From: Desulfobacteraceae bacterium
GTDB taxonomy: Bacteria; Desulfobacterota; Desulfobacteria; Desulfobacterales; Desulfosalsimonadaceae
DNA: 35,941 nt
NCBI GenBank assembly: GCA_003597945.1
Contig: QZJS01000080.1
Span: 1-35,941 of the forward strand
Direction of reading: 5' to 3'
Position 1 is the stretch's first letter, and each line of letters opens with the position of its first letter. Below the pieces are notes generated by a model, which had not been told where the DNA came from, did no database searches, and worked only from the letters and a program-made list of their open reading frames with translations. Below are positions 34,263 to 35,941 of this stretch, one piece after another. The translations under genes and the position numbers were made by a program.

Positions 34263-34471
34263 TTCAGTCGATACGCGTTTTTGACAGCAAAAGGCTATTG
34301 GTCACCACGGAAATGCTGCTCAGCGACATGGCCAGCGCGGCCAGCATGGGGTTGAGTTCCTGAAGCGCAGGCGGCATGCCGGGAATCGGATAGAGTATCC
34401 CCGCGGCCACGGGAATCAGGACAACATTGTAGCAGAACGCAAAAAACAGGTTCTGGCGGACGGTTTTCATG
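34263..34471. repeat. Direct repeat: intact copA 3' end
   Basis: The partner of 31610-31818, same orientation, equal length, no gaps. Together they bracket about 2.4 kb holding only the Ig/IPTL gene and its hairpin. Confidence 0.85.
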
Positions 34472-35941
34472 GTTTTGCGGCTTAATGCCAGGGCCCGCAC
34501 CACCCCTTGCAGACTGCCGCCGGTCAAAATCACCGGCGCGGTTTCAATGGCCACGTCCGCTCCCGTGCCCACGGCAAACCCCACATCCGCCTGGGCCAGG
34601 GCCGGGGCGTCATTGACGCCGTCGCCCACCATGGCGACCAGATGCCCGCCCTGCTGAAGTTCTTCAATTTTACCGGCTTTTTCACGAGGCATGACCTGGG
34701 CGATGATCTCATCGATTCCCAGACGTTTGCCGATGGCCGCGGCTGTTGCCAGATGATCCCCGGTGAGCATGACCACCCGCAGACCCAAATCGTGAAGGGC
34801 TTTGATAACCCCGGCGCTGTCGGCCTTGATAAAATCCGCGACCGTTAAAAGCCCGCAGCATTGGTTGTCCATGGCAACCAGAATTACGGTTTTGCCTTCC
34901 TTTCGCAATGCATCAATGCGTTGGCCGTGTTTGCTGATATCAATTCCCATGCTTTCAAACCAGTCGGGCCGGCCCACCTGGACATGACGGCCTTCCACCC
35001 GCGCTTCCACGCCGCTGCCCCCATGGGCGTTGAAATTTTCAATCTTCGCCGGCGAAATACCCTTTTCCGCGGCGGCCCCCACCACGGACTTTCCAATGGG
35101 ATGCTCGGAACCGCTTTCCGCTGATGCGGCCCAATAAAGCAAACCGGCTTCATCGCCGCAGGCATCGGTCAGAGGGATAATATCATGCACGGCGGGTTTG
35201 CCCGCAGTCAGGGTTCCGGTCTTGTCTAAAACAATGGTATCAAGGCCCTCGGACATCTGGAGGGCCTCGCTGTTTTTAAACAGAATCCCCAGGGCCGCGG
35301 CCTTGCCCATGCCGGCCATCATGGCCGTGGGCGTGGCCAGGCCCAGGGCGCAGGGACAGGCAATCACCAGCACCGCCACCAGTCGGATCATGGCGGCGAC
35401 CCCGTCTCCCGTGGCCCATATCCAGATTCCAAACGACGCTGCGGCTATTACAATGACAGCCGGAACGAAAACCGATGCCACCCGGTCGGCCAGGGCCTGG
35501 ATCGGCGCCTTGCTCCCCTGGGCATCCTGAACAAACCGGATGATCTGGGCCAGGGCCGTTTCCTTCCCGACCCGGGTCGCGGCTATCTGCATCATGCCGT
35601 TGTTGTTGAAGGTGCCGCCGATGACCGTATCCCCTTCCCCCTTGTCCACCGGCAAAGACTCGCCGGTGAGCATGGATTCGTCCACCGATGAACGGCCTTC
35701 GACAACAATGCCGTCCACGGGGATCGACTCGCCCGGCCGCACCACCAGAATGTCGTCTTTTTGAATCCGGGAAAAGGGGATCCGCGTCTCGACTCCGTCT
35801 TTAAGAAGCGAGGCGGTCTTAGGCTGGAGATTCATCAGTTTGCGTATGGCCCCGCCGGTCCGCCGTTTGGTCCCGGCTTCCAGCAATTTGCCCAGACGCA
35901 CCAGGGTGATGATGACCGCGGCGGTTTCAAAATAGACATGG
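34264..35941 (-). CDS. copA: Copper-translocating P-type ATPase, 5' end outside window
   Basis: C-terminal ~560 residues of a P1B-type heavy-metal ATPase in the inner membrane. Present in order: actuator loop [21 protein letters not shown], the metal-binding membrane motif [10 protein letters not shown] (Cu+ type), phosphorylation site [11 protein letters not shown], nucleotide-binding HP ([10 protein letters not shown]), hinge [22 protein letters not shown], and the last helices with AFCYNVV and [15 protein letters not shown]. The frame is open to the window edge ([13 protein letters not shown]), so the N-terminal metal-binding domains and first helices are not seen. CPC with YN and MxxSS in the last helices indicates copper(I)/silver export. 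Its 3' 209 bp are repeated at 31610-31818. Confidence 0.95.
   Translation of the reverse strand, partial: HVYFETAAVIITLVRLGKLLEAGTKRRTGGAIRKLMNLQPKTASLLKDGVETRIPFSRIQKDDILVVRPGESIPVDGIVVEGRSSVDESMLTGESLPVDKGEGDTVIGGTFNNNGMMQIAATRVGKETALAQIIRFVQDAQGSKAPIQALADRVASVFVPAVIVIAAASFGIWIWATGDGVAAMIRLVAVLVIACPCALGLATPTAMMAGMGKAAALGILFKNSEALQMSEGLDTIVLDKTGTLTAGKPAVHDIIPLTDACGDEAGLLYWAASAESGSEHPIGKSVVGAAAEKGISPAKIENFNAHGGSGVEARVEGRHVQVGRPDWFESMGIDISKHGQRIDALRKEGKTVILVAMDNQCCGLLTVADFIKADSAGVIKALHDLGLRVVMLTGDHLATAAAIGKRLGIDEIIAQVMPREKAGKIEELQQGGHLVAMVGDGVNDAPALAQADVGFAVGTGADVAIETAPVILTGGSLQGVVRALALSRKTMKTVRQNLFFAFCYNVVLIPVAAGILYPIPGMPPALQELNPMLAALAMSLSSISVVTNSLLLSKTRID

Overview
The window looks like a chromosomal segment of a Desulfobacterota (former Deltaproteobacteria) member, probably a Desulfobacterales relative. 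Supporting signs are a Gram-negative envelope gene set (lnt, an Mla-type lipid-transport operon), the block tRNA / dnaG-rpoD / Nif3 / C4 zinc ribbon / rnpB, an orphan PAS sigma-54 activator, a PAS-GGDEF protein, and palindromic intergenic repeats of a kind I associate with that group. The placement rests on gene content and general impression; no search was run.

Layout. 1-6.4 kb, minus strand: lnt, a UDP-sugar dehydrogenase, a small Cys protein, a diguanylate cyclase, a small membrane protein, then about 570 bp of decayed toxin-antitoxin remnants, then an OleA/FabH-like condensing enzyme. 6.4-9 kb, minus: a small membrane protein, a polyprenol/diacylglycerol kinase-like protein, a START-domain protein and tRNA-Leu, with two different short repeats at gene ends. 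9.2-11.1 kb, plus: a tightly packed maf / yggS / queH cluster followed by a membrane M48 peptidase with TPR repeats. 13-16.7 kb, plus: a four-gene Mla-type ABC operon (permease with fused STAS domain, ATPase, MCE protein, lipoprotein). 16.8-24.5 kb, mostly minus: small ORFs, a sigma-54 activator, ispD joined in frame to a nitroreductase, a protein with a C-terminal HPr-like domain, RNase P RNA, a C4 zinc-ribbon coiled-coil protein and a Nif3 family protein. 24.6-31.3 kb, minus: tRNA-Ile2/Met(CAT), rpoD, dnaG, hisA, hisB, a TerB-like small protein, tRNA-Ala(CGC) and a TIGR02757 protein. 31.4-35.9 kb, minus: a copper-type P-ATPase cut by the window edge, a secreted Ig-repeat IPTL-CTERM protein interrupted by an in-frame TGA, a 209-bp second copy of the ATPase 3' end, and a small YgaP-type membrane protein.

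Most of the window is housekeeping. The unusual parts are: (i) the secreted Ig/IPTL gene lying between two copies of the copA 3' end, with an in-frame TGA in an otherwise open frame of about 750 codons; (ii) the ispD-nitroreductase joint, created by an A7 run where six A would give a normal ATGA stop/start overlap; (iii) an imperfectly palindromic repeat whose two copies differ by paired changes in the stem; (iv) a separate 75-80 bp repeat directly after the stop codons of two unrelated genes; and (v) an HPr-like domain fused to a large unknown module.
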